NCBI GenBank assembly: GCA_025454955.1
Contig: JALONL010000013.1
Span: forward strand, 1 to 64,000
Source: Bacteroidia bacterium
Lineage (GTDB): Bacteria > Bacteroidota > Bacteroidia > Palsa-965
Reading direction: 5' to 3'
Length of the DNA stretch: 64,000 bases
Of the stretch, positions 48,417 through 57,988 are shown in pieces (the stretch's first letter is position 1; each line of letters begins with the position of its first letter). The notes beneath the pieces were generated by a model. The model was not told the DNA's origin. It saw only the letters and a program-made list of their open reading frames with translations, and made no database searches. The position numbers and the translations under genes are program-made.

Positions 48417-51400
48417 TTAATCCTGTTTCACTACTTTGGTAATGCTCTGCAAACCGTTTTCGCCGGTTACACGCACGAAGTAAATTCCGTTGGCAAAGCC
48501 TTCGAGATTAACCTGTGTGGTAAACTGGCCTGAAGAGTTTACACGGTTGTTAAACACAGCGCGGCCGTCGGTGCCGAATACTTCGATATTCAGTTCGCTG
48601 GCTGCGGGTGTGTAAATTACGAGCGTAAACATGCCGTTGTTCGGGTTGGGGTAAAGGTTTACCGAACCGTTTACACCACCGTTTTCGGCCACACCGCTGC
48701 AAGCATCAACAATGATAATGTCGGAAGCTGAATTTGTGCAGCCGTTGCTGTCGGTGTATGTGTAGGTAATGGTATGTGTTCCTGCACCGGCCACTGCGGG
48801 GTCAAAGTTGTTGCTGGAAACACCGGGGCCAGAGTAAGTGCCGCCTGCGGGTGAAGCGGGAAGCGGGCTTAAAATGGCATCGTTGAGGCAAACGGTATCA
48901 GCCGCAATGGTTAAGGTTACTGCCGGAATGCTGTTGATGGTCACGTTCACCGAGTCGGTTGAAGAGCAGCCGTTAGCATCGGTTACCGTTACATAGTACA
49001 CATTGGTAGCAGTGGCGGTAAGTGTTTGTGCAGTGGTGGTGTCGCTCCAGAGGTACGAAGCACCGGCGTTCTGCGCATCGAGCGTAACCGATCCGCCACA
49101 CTGTGTGGTATCGGGACCGAGGTTAACCACGGGCAGGGCATTGATGTTTACAATAATTGAATCGCTGGCCGAGCAGCCGTTGCTGTCGGTAACAATAACG
49201 CAATATATGCCAGGTATAGTGGCAATTACGGTTTGCGTTACAGCCACATTGCACCAGAGATAGGAGGCTCCCGGGTTCTGCGCATCAAGTACCACTGATC
49301 CGCCGCACTGTGTGGTATCGTTACCGAGGTTTACTACGGGCAGGGCGTTAATAATTACGTTTACAGTATCGCTGCTCACGCAGTTGTTGGCATCGGTTAC
49401 CTGTACATAATAAGTACCCGAAGCCGAAACGGACACCGTTTGGGTTGAGGTGCTGTCGTGCCAGAGATAGGCTGCGCCTGCGTTGGCTGCATCAAGCATG
49501 ATGCTTCCGCCGCACTGTACCGAGTCGTTGCCAAGATCAACCACGGGCAGCGGGTTGATGGTAACGATAACGGTGTCGCTGGCTATGCAGTTGTTTGCAT
49601 CGGTTACTTCCACGTAGTAGGTACCGGTGGTTGACACCACAAATGTTTGTGAAGTGCTGTTATCGCTCCACGAGAAAGTGGCACCGGCGTTCTGTGCATC
49701 GAGGGTAACGGTTCCTGCGCACTGTGCCACATCGGCACCGAGGTTTACCACCGGCAGTGCGTTAATGGTTACTAATGCGGTATCGCGGTTTACGCAGCCA
49801 AATGCGCTGGTAATTTGCACGTTGTAGGAACCAGAGGTGGTTACCGTGATGGTTTGTGTGGTGGGGCTGTTGCTCCAGAGGTAGGTAGAACCTGCATTCT
49901 GTGCATTAAGTGTTACCGAACCACCGCACTGGGTAACATCTGTCAGCACCTGTACGGGCAGCGGATAAACGTTTACCGCCACACCTGCACTGCTGTCGGT
50001 AAGTGCGCAGGCATCGGTGTTGGTTACCAGTACGCGGTAGAAAGTGGTATCGCTGAGGTTACCGGTGTTGAGTGTGGCTGTGGTGGCAGAGGCAATGTTG
50101 GTCCAGCTTCCGGGCAGGCCCGTGGGCGACGACTGCCACTGTATGTTGCCGGTATTTCCGGCCAGTGTAAGCGATGTTCCGTTGCCAATGCACACGCCGG
50201 GAAGCGCCGCAGTGGCACTACCTGCCACGGCAGGCACCGACTGGTAGAGGCGCACATCGTCAATAGCGAGGTTGTTGCCGTATTCGCCCACTGCATCGAA
50301 TGCAATTTTTACGTTGGCAAGGTTGGCAACCGATGAGAGACATACGGTATAACGTTTCCAGCCAGCGGTGGTAAAGGCTGCATCATAACGGCTTGCGGTG
50401 AAAAGCACCGGGCCATAGGTTGCGCCTCCGTCGGTTGATACGCGGATCTGTACGCGGTCGTTGCTGGCGGGATAACCATTATCGGCCGACATATAGAATT
50501 CGAGCGAGGGATTCTGCACACCGGTAAAATTGATACAGGGCGTGGTAAGGCGCGACGATACCGGTGTAAAGAAGTTAAAGCTGTTGAAATAAGCCATTGA
50601 GGAGCCGCTGCGGGGAGCAAGCGTGGGGAAAGCCATGTTGCCGGTAAGGAACGACCAGTTGCCAGTTCCGGTAAGCTGCACCGACGACCAGCCGAGGCGT
50701 GCCCCGTCGAAGTTTTCGGTGGCGGGGAAGGCTGTAATATCGCCTACGCCCACTGTGGTAGAAAGGTTGTTGTTGGTATTGTCGCCGTCGGCAGTGCTTG
50801 AGGTGCTTATGGCAAAGTTGTGTGTGCCCTGGGCAGTCATGTTGGCGGCGGTGGTTACCGTGTAGTTGGAGGTGGCGCCGCCGGCCAATGTGCCCGAGTT
50901 GATGTTTACGGTAAAGGTTTGGGTGCTGGCACCGGTAACGTTTACGGTAATGTTCATGGGCGCGGTGCCAAAGTTGGCTGTATTCACGCCGTTGTTGCGC
51001 ACACTCACGGTTACGTTTTCGGCGGCCGAATGGCAACTGTTTGAGATGGGAGTAACCAGTACGGTGGGCTGAAGATCAACCGCTACCAGATCATACACTT
51101 TTACCTGATCGATACCAATGTTGTTTCCAAACTGGCTGATGCCCTGCAGGGCGATACGTACTGAACTGTTATTGTTGTAGCCGGTAAGGGGCACGGTAAC
51201 CATGCGCCAGCCCGGTGTGGTATAAGTGGCATTGTAGCGGTCGATGGTTTGCAGCGCTGCGCTCCAGGTAAGACCACCATCGGTTGAAACACGAACTTCC
51301 ACACGGTCGTATGGTGCAGTTGCATAAGCAATGTCCTGCGAAATCCAGATGTCGATGGCCGGGTTGTTAAGCGCGGTCATGTCGTAGCAGGGTGTAATGA

Positions 51401-52766
51401 GACGCGAGCTGGTTCCTGTAGAGAAGCTGTAGCTGTTAAAGAAGGCAAAGCCGGGGTTTTGCACCGGGGCAAGTGTGGGGTTTGCCATGTTGCCGGTAGT
51501 GGTAATGCTCCAGTTGCCGGTGCCCGATACCTGCTGCACGAGGAAAGCCGGGTTGGGCAGTGCCGAGAATCCTTCTACATGCGGGAATGTGTTTACGCGG
51601 CTTACATTAATGGTGGCGTTTGGCATGGCATCGTTTAGCGTGTTTCCGTCGCCTGCAACCGATGTATTGGCAGAGAACACATAAGCACCACTTGTAGTCA
51701 TGTTGTAGGTGGTGGTAATGGTAACGGTTTGTGTGGCCGAAGCAGCCAGCGTGCCGGTATTTATTACCACGGGAGTAAATGTAGCCGGGTTGGGGCCGGT
51801 TACCGAGGCATTTACGGTTACAGGGTTGGTGGCAAAGTTGATGGCTGCGGTACCGTTGTTTCTAATTATCACAGATACAGTTTGGTTGGTACCAAAACAA
51901 CCCAGCGTACCGGGCGATGCCAGTGCGGTAGCCTGCATATCGAGCGCAGATACAATAAGTACCCATTTGAAATTAAGTCCCGAAACCGGCGAAGTAACCG
52001 TGTTAACAAATGTGCACGACGAGCTATTGGCTGTTCCTGCGGTGGTGCTGTTCCAATTGGAGGTGGTTTGGCGGTTGTTAAAATCGGTCGGTACTGACCC
52101 GCCAAGTCCTACATGTGCAGTGTTGATTGTGGTGTTGGGAGTCATGGTACCAAACCGCACTTCCACACTGTTGTCTGACTCGTTGAGGCGGATCTGGAAG
52201 GTAATGTTCATACCGGTTTGAAAATATCCGGTGTAGTTTGTCCACTGAATAACGCGTGTCTGGTTGGGTGAAGTTCCGATAAGTTCGGTGCGGAGTTCGC
52301 TGCCAGCCTGGCCTCCCATATCGAAAGCCACACCTGCTATACGCGAACGAAGCTGGTTGGGGGTAATGGTACTGGTAGAAGACAACGGTGTGTATGAACT
52401 TGAGGAAGTCATATTTACCGCAGGAGTGTTTGCCGACTGTCCGAGAGAAATCCAGCCATTGGCATTTACCGCAAATCGGTCGAACGTGGCACCGTTGTAA
52501 GTAAAGTTAAAACCAATGGGAAAGCCTACACCTGTATTGGAAAAACCACCAGCAGGCGAGGCGGGATCCACAAAACGCTCATCATCGTTGGCATTGGTGC
52601 CAAGCACCGTTCCGCCTGTAATGGGTGTGTAGGTAGTGTTTGATTGTGAGAATGTGTAAAGCGAAACCTGCGCATTAAGCGTGGCTCCGGTACCCATTAC
52701 ACCACAAATCGCTGCCGAAAGAAATAACCTTTTCAGCTTTGAAATCAGGGTAAATTTTAAGTTCAT
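48417..52766 (-). CDS. Giant T9SS-exported modular surface protein (1449 aa)
   Basis: Signal peptide to about residue 32 (LNAQ). An N-terminal domain (about 35-270) is followed by two CARDB-like plus jellyroll (choice-of-anchor J-like) units with DRVEVRVSTDGG / DRVQIRVSTDGG and NNIGIDQVKVYD / NNLAIDDVRLY. Then come five tandem Ig/PKD-like repeats of 69 residues (QCGGSVTLDAQNAG ... YLW ... DSNGC ... INALPVV), each with two cysteines that could bond, another non-identical repeat, and a C-terminal T9SS sorting domain (LYPNPNNGMFTLVIY ... GIYFVRVTG). Likely an adhesin or cell-surface stalk. A TACCTTTG -7-like box lies at 52805-52798 with no clear -33 element. Confidence 0.88.
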   Translation of the reverse strand: MNLKFTLISKLKRLFLSAAICGVMGTGATLNAQVSLYTFSQSNTTYTPITGGTVLGTNANDDERFVDPASPAGGFSNTGVGFPIGFNFTYNGATFDRFAVNANGWISLGQSANTPAVNMTSSSSYTPLSSTSTITPNQLRSRIAGVAFDMGGQAGSELRTELIGTSPNQTRVIQWTNYTGYFQTGMNITFQIRLNESDNSVEVRFGTMTPNTTINTAHVGLGGSVPTDFNNRQTTSNWNSTTAGTANSSSCTFVNTVTSPVSGLNFKWVLIVSALDMQATALASPGTLGCFGTNQTVSVIIRNNGTAAINFATNPVTVNASVTGPNPATFTPVVINTGTLAASATQTVTITTTYNMTTSGAYVFSANTSVAGDGNTLNDAMPNATINVSRVNTFPHVEGFSALPNPAFLVQQVSGTGNWSITTTGNMANPTLAPVQNPGFAFFNSYSFSTGTSSRLITPCYDMTALNNPAIDIWISQDIAYATAPYDRVEVRVSTDGGLTWSAALQTIDRYNATYTTPGWRMVTVPLTGYNNNSSVRIALQGISQFGNNIGIDQVKVYDLVAVDLQPTVLVTPISNSCHSAAENVTVSVRNNGVNTANFGTAPMNITVNVTGASTQTFTVNINSGTLAGGATSNYTVTTAANMTAQGTHNFAISTSSTADGDNTNNNLSTTVGVGDITAFPATENFDGARLGWSSVQLTGTGNWSFLTGNMAFPTLAPRSGSSMAYFNSFNFFTPVSSRLTTPCINFTGVQNPSLEFYMSADNGYPASNDRVQIRVSTDGGATYGPVLFTASRYDAAFTTAGWKRYTVCLSSVANLANVKIAFDAVGEYGNNLAIDDVRLYQSVPAVAGSATAALPGVCIGNGTSLTLAGNTGNIQWQSSPTGLPGSWTNIASATTATLNTGNLSDTTFYRVLVTNTDACALTDSSAGVAVNVYPLPVQVLTDVTQCGGSVTLNAQNAGSTYLWSNSPTTQTITVTTSGSYNVQITSAFGCVNRDTALVTINALPVVNLGADVAQCAGTVTLDAQNAGATFSWSDNSTSQTFVVSTTGTYYVEVTDANNCIASDTVIVTINPLPVVDLGNDSVQCGGSIMLDAANAGAAYLWHDSTSTQTVSVSASGTYYVQVTDANNCVSSDTVNVIINALPVVNLGNDTTQCGGSVVLDAQNPGASYLWCNVAVTQTVIATIPGIYCVIVTDSNGCSASDSIIVNINALPVVNLGPDTTQCGGSVTLDAQNAGASYLWSDTTTAQTLTATATNVYYVTVTDANGCSSTDSVNVTINSIPAVTLTIAADTVCLNDAILSPLPASPAGGTYSGPGVSSNNFDPAVAGAGTHTITYTYTDSNGCTNSASDIIIVDACSGVAENGGVNGSVNLYPNPNNGMFTLVIYTPAASELNIEVFGTDGRAVFNNRVNSSGQFTTQVNLEGFANGIYFVRVTGENGLQSITKVVKQD
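48922..49956 (-). repeat. Five tandem 207-base coding repeats (69 aa each)
   Basis: Within the giant gene, the phrase ccgcactgtgt (encoding TQCGG) recurs at about 49090, 49298, 49505, 49712 and 49920, a spacing of 207-208 bases. Boundaries are approximate. Repeats 4 and 5 are the most alike in protein sequence, so the array may have grown by duplication. Confidence 0.8.
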
Positions 52767-53010
52767 CAGGTTTGGATTTATTTATACAAAATTTTTACAA
52801 AGGTAACTTATCGATACTTTATTTCCCTCCCGAAACACTGGTGAAATCCGCAAATTCAAAAGATTCCGCGCAATTTTCTAAAAGTCAACCGGTTGCAAAA
52901 AACTGATTCTAATTAGAGATATTCGGCATACAGAATCCGCATGATTTTATGTTAACCATTGGAGATGAGCCTAATTGTTTGTTGCTTTGTTATTGAACAT
53001 AAACCGCCAC

Positions 53011-53763
53011 ATGACAGCATCTCCATTTCTACTCACTTCAAAAACCATTCTTGTTACCGGCGCATCCTCGGGCATTGGCCGGCAGGTATGTATTTCGGCC
53101 GCACAGCATGGAGCCACCATTGTGCTTACCGGACGTAATCGTGAGCAACTGGAAGAAACGCGGAGTAAATTGGAGGGCACCGGGCACCCTGTCATTACTG
53201 CCGATATTACTTCGGCCAATGAACGTGACGAGCTTGTGGCTGCACTTCCTTTGCTCGACGGGTTTGTGAATTGTGCAGGCATAGTAAAATCATTTCCCAT
53301 AAAATTTCTCGATGCGGGGCGAATGACCGAGATGGTGGTAAATTTCGAAGCTCCTGCCCTGCTCACGGCAACTCTGCTCAGGCAAAAAAAGCTGAACCGC
53401 GAATCCTCGTTAGTGTATGTGTCTTCCATCTCCGGGCAGCATCCGCCCAAAGGCGGATCAATTTACGGTGCTTCCAAAGCGGCGCTCGAAACATTTGTAA
53501 AAACTCTGGCGCGCGAAACGGCTCCGCAACTCATCAGGGCCAACTGTATTTCGCCGGGCATGGTGAAAACGCCCATGTATGAGCAGGTGGAAGCCGAATA
53601 TTCGAAAGAGGAATTAGACAAACACATGGCACGCTATCCGTTGGGCGTGGGCTACCCCGACGATGTGGCCAATGCCGCAATATACCTGCTCTCGGCCGCA
53701 TCGAGATGGGTTACCGGAATTAATATTACTTTAGACGGCGGCTTCCTTCTCGGCGACAGATGA
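53011..53763 (+). CDS. Short-chain dehydrogenase/reductase (FabG-like)
   Basis: 250 residues from the ATG at 53011 (MTASPFLLTSKTILVTG); an upstream TTG at 52975 is in frame but would add 12 unlikely residues. TGASSGIG binds NAD(P), followed by NCAGIVK, a serine in YVSSISGQ, and the catalytic YGASKAALE. The end ITLDGGFLLGDR is typical of FabG/3-oxoacyl-ACP reductases, but the gene's place with a glycosyltransferase suggests a sugar or lipid intermediate. It overlaps the next gene by four bases. Confidence 0.85.
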   Translation: MTASPFLLTSKTILVTGASSGIGRQVCISAAQHGATIVLTGRNREQLEETRSKLEGTGHPVITADITSANERDELVAALPLLDGFVNCAGIVKSFPIKFLDAGRMTEMVVNFEAPALLTATLLRQKKLNRESSLVYVSSISGQHPPKGGSIYGASKAALETFVKTLARETAPQLIRANCISPGMVKTPMYEQVEAEYSKEELDKHMARYPLGVGYPDDVANAAIYLLSAASRWVTGINITLDGGFLLGDR

Positions 53764-54683
53764 CCCAGTTTTCACCAGACATTTCGGTAGTTATTCCGGT
53801 TTACAACAGCCAGGGCACACTGCAAACGCTTTATGCCGGTGTGGCAGGAGCACTCGACGGAAAAAACTGGGAACTTGTGCTGGTTGACGACGGAAGCCGC
53901 GACGGAAGCTGGGCTGAGTTGCAGCAACTCAAAAAAGCAAATCCCGATCGCGTCACAGCCATCAGACTAAGACGCAATTTCGGGCAGCACAATGCGCTGG
54001 CCTGCGGTTTCGGTTTTGCGCGCGGAAAACTGATTATCACCATGGACGATGATCTTCAGCACCCGCCTTCCGAAATACCCAAGTTGCTGGCAAAGGCCGA
54101 AGAAACCGGTGCCGATGTGGTGTATGGCCAGTACATCAGCAAACAGCATCCCGGCTGGCGAAATGCCGGAAGCTGGATCATGCGCCGCTCCTCGCACTAC
54201 ATAAACGGAAATACCGGCTACGGCAGTTCGTTCAGACTCATCAAAACCGATATTGCACAAAAACTCGGCGCACACATCCAAACCGGCTTTCTCTTTATCG
54301 ACGAAGTGCTGCACTGGTACACCAGCCGCATTGCATCCACTCCGGTCGAGCATCATCCCCGACGCGAAGGAAAATCCACATATTCCAGAGTGAAGCTCTT
54401 TGCCCTGTATGCCAATATTGTGATTCACTACACGGCGCTGCCGCTTAAACTTATGACCTGGATAGGGTTACTGACTTCGCTTGTGACATTTGTGCTGGGT
54501 TTACGTTTTATCTGGATGAAAATTTCGCACGGATCGGTGCCTGGTTTTACAGCTACCATTGTGGTAATATTATTTTCCACCAGCCTGCTTATGTTCTGCA
54601 TGGGTATTATAGGTCAGTATCTGTATAATTTGTACAGGATGCAGAACCGGCTGCCCTCCTACTCGGTAGATGAAGTATTATGA
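53760..54683 (+). CDS. Glycosyltransferase family 2, polyprenyl-phosphate type
   Basis: 307 residues. The GT-A domain (about 1-235) has ISVVIPVYNSQGTL, LVLVDDGSRDGSW, RRNFGQHNALACGFGFA and the metal-binding TMDDDLQHPP. Two C-terminal membrane helices (about 235-295) follow, as in dolichyl-phosphate mannosyltransferase/ArnC-like proteins that transfer a sugar onto polyprenyl phosphate at the inner membrane. Starts inside the end of the SDR gene (ATGA overlap). Confidence 0.88.
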   Translation: MTQFSPDISVVIPVYNSQGTLQTLYAGVAGALDGKNWELVLVDDGSRDGSWAELQQLKKANPDRVTAIRLRRNFGQHNALACGFGFARGKLIITMDDDLQHPPSEIPKLLAKAEETGADVVYGQYISKQHPGWRNAGSWIMRRSSHYINGNTGYGSSFRLIKTDIAQKLGAHIQTGFLFIDEVLHWYTSRIASTPVEHHPRREGKSTYSRVKLFALYANIVIHYTALPLKLMTWIGLLTSLVTFVLGLRFIWMKISHGSVPGFTATIVVILFSTSLLMFCMGIIGQYLYNLYRMQNRLPSYSVDEVL

Positions 54684-54705
54684 TACCGTTTAATGAACTT
54701 TAATT

Positions 54706-55362
54706 ATGGTCATTAAAGGTTATGGTGTAACACTGGTCAGAGTTCGGCACGAACACATTGAACTCATAAGAACCCACCGGAATTCGGAGCGGATAAGATC
54801 GTTTATGGAATTCCGCGAAGAAATTACACCGGAAATGCAGGAAGAATGGTTCGGCAGAATAAACAACCGTAACAATGGTTTTTATTTAATAGAAACCGAA
54901 AACGAATTTATTGGGATGATAAACGGGCGCGATATTGACTGGGAGAAAAAGACTACGGGTTCGGGCGGAATTTTTATCTGGGATGAAAGCTGGTGGAATA
55001 CATTCGTACCGGTTTCGGCAGCCATGCTGCTTACCGAAATTTCTTTTTTGCTGGGGCTGGAAATAAACTATATACAGGTATTGCGTACAAACTTACAGGC
55101 CATAAGGTTCAACCGCAGCCTGGGTTATACACTTATGCCGGATCAGGATGCGGTGGAAAATCAGCAATACATTCTTACTGCCCCGGCCTATTATGCAGCT
55201 ACGCAAAAACTGCGTGCTATTTTGCAGCACAAATTCGGTTCTGGCTTTCATTGTCTGATCACAGATCCTTTCAATGATGCTTCTGTAAATGCGCTGGAAA
55301 TTGTATCGCGTTTTAATGAGGAGCAGAAAAAGCAACTTACTGTACAAATTGCCGGGCAGTGA
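54706..55362 (+). CDS. GNAT-family acetyltransferase, RimJ/RimL-like
   Basis: 218 residues. Pattern TLVRVRHEHIELIRTHRNSERIRSFM, then IGMINGRDIDWEKKTTGSGGIFI, and the late N...RFNRSLGY motif. Such sequences often belong to sugar N-acetyltransferases in surface polysaccharide clusters, so it may acetylate an amino sugar on the lipid carrier; this is inference from context. It lies 22 bases after the glycosyltransferase and overlaps the next gene by one base (TGATG). Confidence 0.8.
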   Translation: MVIKGYGVTLVRVRHEHIELIRTHRNSERIRSFMEFREEITPEMQEEWFGRINNRNNGFYLIETENEFIGMINGRDIDWEKKTTGSGGIFIWDESWWNTFVPVSAAMLLTEISFLLGLEINYIQVLRTNLQAIRFNRSLGYTLMPDQDAVENQQYILTAPAYYAATQKLRAILQHKFGSGFHCLITDPFNDASVNALEIVSRFNEEQKKQLTVQIAGQ

Positions 55363-56075
55363 TGGAATCTATCTGGTACTCCTACTCAGGCCAAAAATAC
55401 GGAGGCGGTTTACCTGCTTACACCGATCCGCATGAGTTTGCCTGGGCGGTTTGGGCCGAAGAAAATTTTGCCCGCATCCGCAGCGACGTCGAAAACTGGC
55501 TCAATGCGCATGGACATACGCTGAAGCCTTATTTCTACGGCACCCTGGTTTCGCGGCCCGATGCGTGGAAAGTGGAGCCGTTTTACAACTGGGGCCGGCG
55601 CAATGAGGCATTGTGCAAATCCATTCCGGCACTCGATGAGTTGTTTGGCCGCATTCCCGGGCTTACTTCGGCCGCTATCAGCAAATTGGAGCCGGGCACC
55701 GACATACATGCGCATTACGGCGATACCAATGCCATTGTACGCTGCCATTTCGGCCTGCAGATACCCGGCGAACTGCCCGACTGCGGGCTGGAGGTAAACG
55801 GCAAACAGCGTGCGTGGGAAGAAGGCCGCTGGCTCATGTTCTGCGATGCGCACCTGCACCGGGCATGGAATCGCACTCCGCATGCGCGTTATGTATTAAT
55901 TGTGGATGTAATGCGGCCGGAGTTTGAAAAAAGCAAAGCCGAAATCTGCGCCAATGTGCTTTCGATGCACGCCCTGCAGGCGCTGGAGCAGAAATATCCT
56001 GTGGTGAAAAAGTTGCCGGGTAAACTGCGGGGAATTATCAGGCGAATGCTGAAAAGGAAAAGTGCAGCGCGCTAA
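55362..56075 (+). CDS. Aspartyl/asparaginyl beta-hydroxylase-like dioxygenase
   Basis: 237 residues from the ATG at 55362; a GTG one codon earlier is also possible. The Fe(II)/2-oxoglutarate fold shows HAHYGDTNAIVRCHFGLQIPG, with the first metal histidine and the R-x-H-x-GL-x-x-P core, then GLEVNGKQRAWEEGRWLMFCDAHLHRAWN with the second histidine, and ARYVLIVDV with the oxoglutarate-binding arginine. Family members hydroxylate Asp/Asn of proteins or lipid A acyl chains (LpxO). With a lipid-carrier glycosyltransferase nearby, a lipid or glycan acceptor is as likely as a protein. It ends in a basic RRMLKRKSAAR tail. Confidence 0.85.
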   Translation: MESIWYSYSGQKYGGGLPAYTDPHEFAWAVWAEENFARIRSDVENWLNAHGHTLKPYFYGTLVSRPDAWKVEPFYNWGRRNEALCKSIPALDELFGRIPGLTSAAISKLEPGTDIHAHYGDTNAIVRCHFGLQIPGELPDCGLEVNGKQRAWEEGRWLMFCDAHLHRAWNRTPHARYVLIVDVMRPEFEKSKAEICANVLSMHALQALEQKYPVVKKLPGKLRGIIRRMLKRKSAAR

Positions 56076-56079
56076 CCCT

Positions 56080-57030
56080 TCACTCCTCATCCGGAAAATT
56101 AATCCGCCTTATCACCACATCATACCACTTCTCGCGCAGGCTGCGTTTTTCAAACACGGTGTATTTGCGTCGTTTCCGGCCAAGCTGGCTTAAATCGAGC
56201 CGCAGCATGGTGGGATAGTGAAACGTGGGATTCATGAGCCATTTGAAATGACGCACGAAAAACGGCAGCGAGGCTCCGGGAAATTTTTCGATGCGGAAAT
56301 GCGGGTACAGTGCTTTGAGCACCTGTTTGAACTCGCGGGTGTTGTGCTCGTACTGGTCGCTGTCGCCCCATTGTTTCACCAATGTGAGGCCGATGTGAAA
56401 GGTGAGGTGCTTGCCGGTGAACAGGCGGAAATTTTCGGCGTGTGCGTAGAGGTTGTGCATAAGCACCGTATCGAAAAACGGAATGCCGATGCACACATTG
56501 CCGAGAGTGAATTTCTCGAGCAGTTCGGTTTTGAATACGAGGGTGTCGTAGCCGGTGTGTGTTTCGCCGGCTTCGGCATACATTTCATCGAGCTGGTGTG
56601 CGCCGGTGAAACGGGCCGGAATGCGGCGGCGGTTTATGGCAAAGGCATCGTAGCCTTTGGATGCGTAGTGCGCCAGCATTTTGTAGAAGCCGGGCATCAC
56701 GGCAATGTCGGCATTGGTGTACACAATATAATCGCTGGGGCCGGCCACGGCGGCGGCGTGCAGCACATCGGCAAACACCGGCAGGCGGCGCTGGTTTACG
56801 AAGGTGCCAAAACTGAGTATGGAGCGGCGAAGCGGTGGCAACTGTGCAAAACCACGGGGCAGCGGCACATCGTCTTCGGCATCGGCAATGGCCAGCAGCG
56901 ATACTTCGGCCGCATCGGCCGCCATATTTTTGGCGCGGCGCATGGATTCCTGTGCCACAGCCTGCGCAATGCCTGCTTCAGACCCGGCCGGGGCCGAAAA
57001 TATGTTCACTACATGATTAAATCGCACCAT
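56080..57030 (-). CDS. Putative GT-A fold glycosyltransferase, 316 aa
   Basis: Soluble protein with a nucleotide-sugar-like motif YIVYTNADIAVMPGFY around residues 105-120 (the DXD-like pair is NAD) and a mixed alpha/beta layout. FTLGNVCIGIPFFDT and LTFHIGLTLVKQWGDSDQYEH follow. Similar proteins sit in surface polysaccharide clusters of this phylum, but I recognise no specific family. It converges on the four-gene operon, its stop four bases after the hydroxylase stop, and is read from ssb's side without sharing its transcript. Confidence 0.6.
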   Translation of the reverse strand: MVRFNHVVNIFSAPAGSEAGIAQAVAQESMRRAKNMAADAAEVSLLAIADAEDDVPLPRGFAQLPPLRRSILSFGTFVNQRRLPVFADVLHAAAVAGPSDYIVYTNADIAVMPGFYKMLAHYASKGYDAFAINRRRIPARFTGAHQLDEMYAEAGETHTGYDTLVFKTELLEKFTLGNVCIGIPFFDTVLMHNLYAHAENFRLFTGKHLTFHIGLTLVKQWGDSDQYEHNTREFKQVLKALYPHFRIEKFPGASLPFFVRHFKWLMNPTFHYPTMLRLDLSQLGRKRRKYTVFEKRSLREKWYDVVIRRINFPDEE

Positions 57031-57090
57031 CAGCAGTGCGAAAAATAGGGATTATTCCCACACTCTTCCGCATTAAAACCATTCATAAAA

Positions 57091-57119
57091 AAACGGCCCC
57101 GGAAAACCCGGAGCCGTTT
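57091..57119 (-). terminator. Terminator of ssb
   Basis: Arms 57091-57102 and 57108-57119 pair with one C-A mismatch around a five-base loop. On the minus strand it is followed by a run of T residues, 17 bases after the ssb stop codon. Confidence 0.8.
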
Positions 57120-57135
57120 CAGAAATCGTGTATGG

Positions 57136-57702
57136 TTAGAACGGCAAATCGTCAGGGTTATCCCCAAGTACGGCCGGATGCATCGGATCGCTTGAAGGAT
57201 CGATATTGAATGTTTGCTGTTGCTGGTAGCTTTGCTGCTGCTGCTGGTAGTTGCTGCTTTGCTGATAGCCGGGGGTAGTACCGGTGCCGCCCTGCTGGAA
57301 ACCGCCGGTGGTGCCGCCCTGCTGCTGATAGCCGCCCTGCGGACGCTGGTAACCGCCCTGACCCTGATCGTTGCTGCGGGTGAGGATGGTGAGTGAATCG
57401 CCGAAAATTTCGGTGGTATAGCGTTTGTTGCCGTCTTTGTCTTCCCAGCTGCGGCTGCGGATTTTACCTTCGAGGTAAACCTGCTGCCCTTTGCGGAGGA
57501 ATTTTTCGGCTACTTCGGCCAGACGGCGCCACAGCACAATCTGATGCCATTCGGTCTGTTCGTTTTTGTTACCGTTTTTGTCGCGGAATGTTTCTGTAGT
57601 GGCGAGGGGAAAATTGGCTACTGCAATGCCTCCTTCGAGATAACGGACTTCGGGGTCTTTGCCTAAATTACCGATCAGAATTACTTTGTTAACTCCAGCC
57701 AT
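57136..57702 (-). CDS. ssb: Single-stranded DNA-binding protein
   Basis: 188 residues. The OB-fold DNA-binding domain (about 1-110) starts [25 protein letters not shown] and includes [38 protein letters not shown] Gln/Gly/Thr-rich linker of about 65 residues leads to the acidic tip DNPDDLPF that binds replication partners. It coats ssDNA in replication and repair as a tetramer. A promoter lies upstream and a terminator follows. Confidence 0.96.
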   Translation of the reverse strand: MAGVNKVILIGNLGKDPEVRYLEGGIAVANFPLATTETFRDKNGNKNEQTEWHQIVLWRRLAEVAEKFLRKGQQVYLEGKIRSRSWEDKDGNKRYTTEIFGDSLTILTRSNDQGQGGYQRPQGGYQQQGGTTGGFQQGGTGTTPGYQQSSNYQQQQQSYQQQQTFNIDPSSDPMHPAVLGDNPDDLPF

Positions 57703-57778
57703 AGTGTACGTGTTGGTTAAAAGTGTGTGTCAGGTTAAGTATGTGATAGTTGTATCTTGTTGAACGTTATTTATGAGT

Positions 57779-57815
57779 TAAAAAACAAAATTAACACAAT
57801 ACCGGATATTGCAAA
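57779..57815 (-). promoter_or_regulatory. Promoter of ssb
   Basis: On the minus strand a TTTG -33 element (57815-57812) is followed after 18 bases by TAATTTTG (57793-57786), a full match to the TAnnTTTG -7 box. Transcription would start near 57779, about 77 bases before the ssb ATG. Confidence 0.7.
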
Positions 57816-57988
57816 ACCCGGAAATCTCATTCTGCTGATTATCAACCATAACTAACATAGCAAATATACGGATGTTTTAAGCCTCTTAACCGGCTTTACA
57901 CCAATATTCTTGAAGCTACCCTCAATTACTGCTTTATACCTTCCCCCCGCTTTCACTTTCAGGGTGATTTCAAAGGAACCGAAAAAAT

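Noticed and set aside
48922..49956. Regularly spaced repeats that could suggest a CRISPR array
   Set aside because: The 207-base period and open reading frame through the whole stretch show they encode protein repeats.
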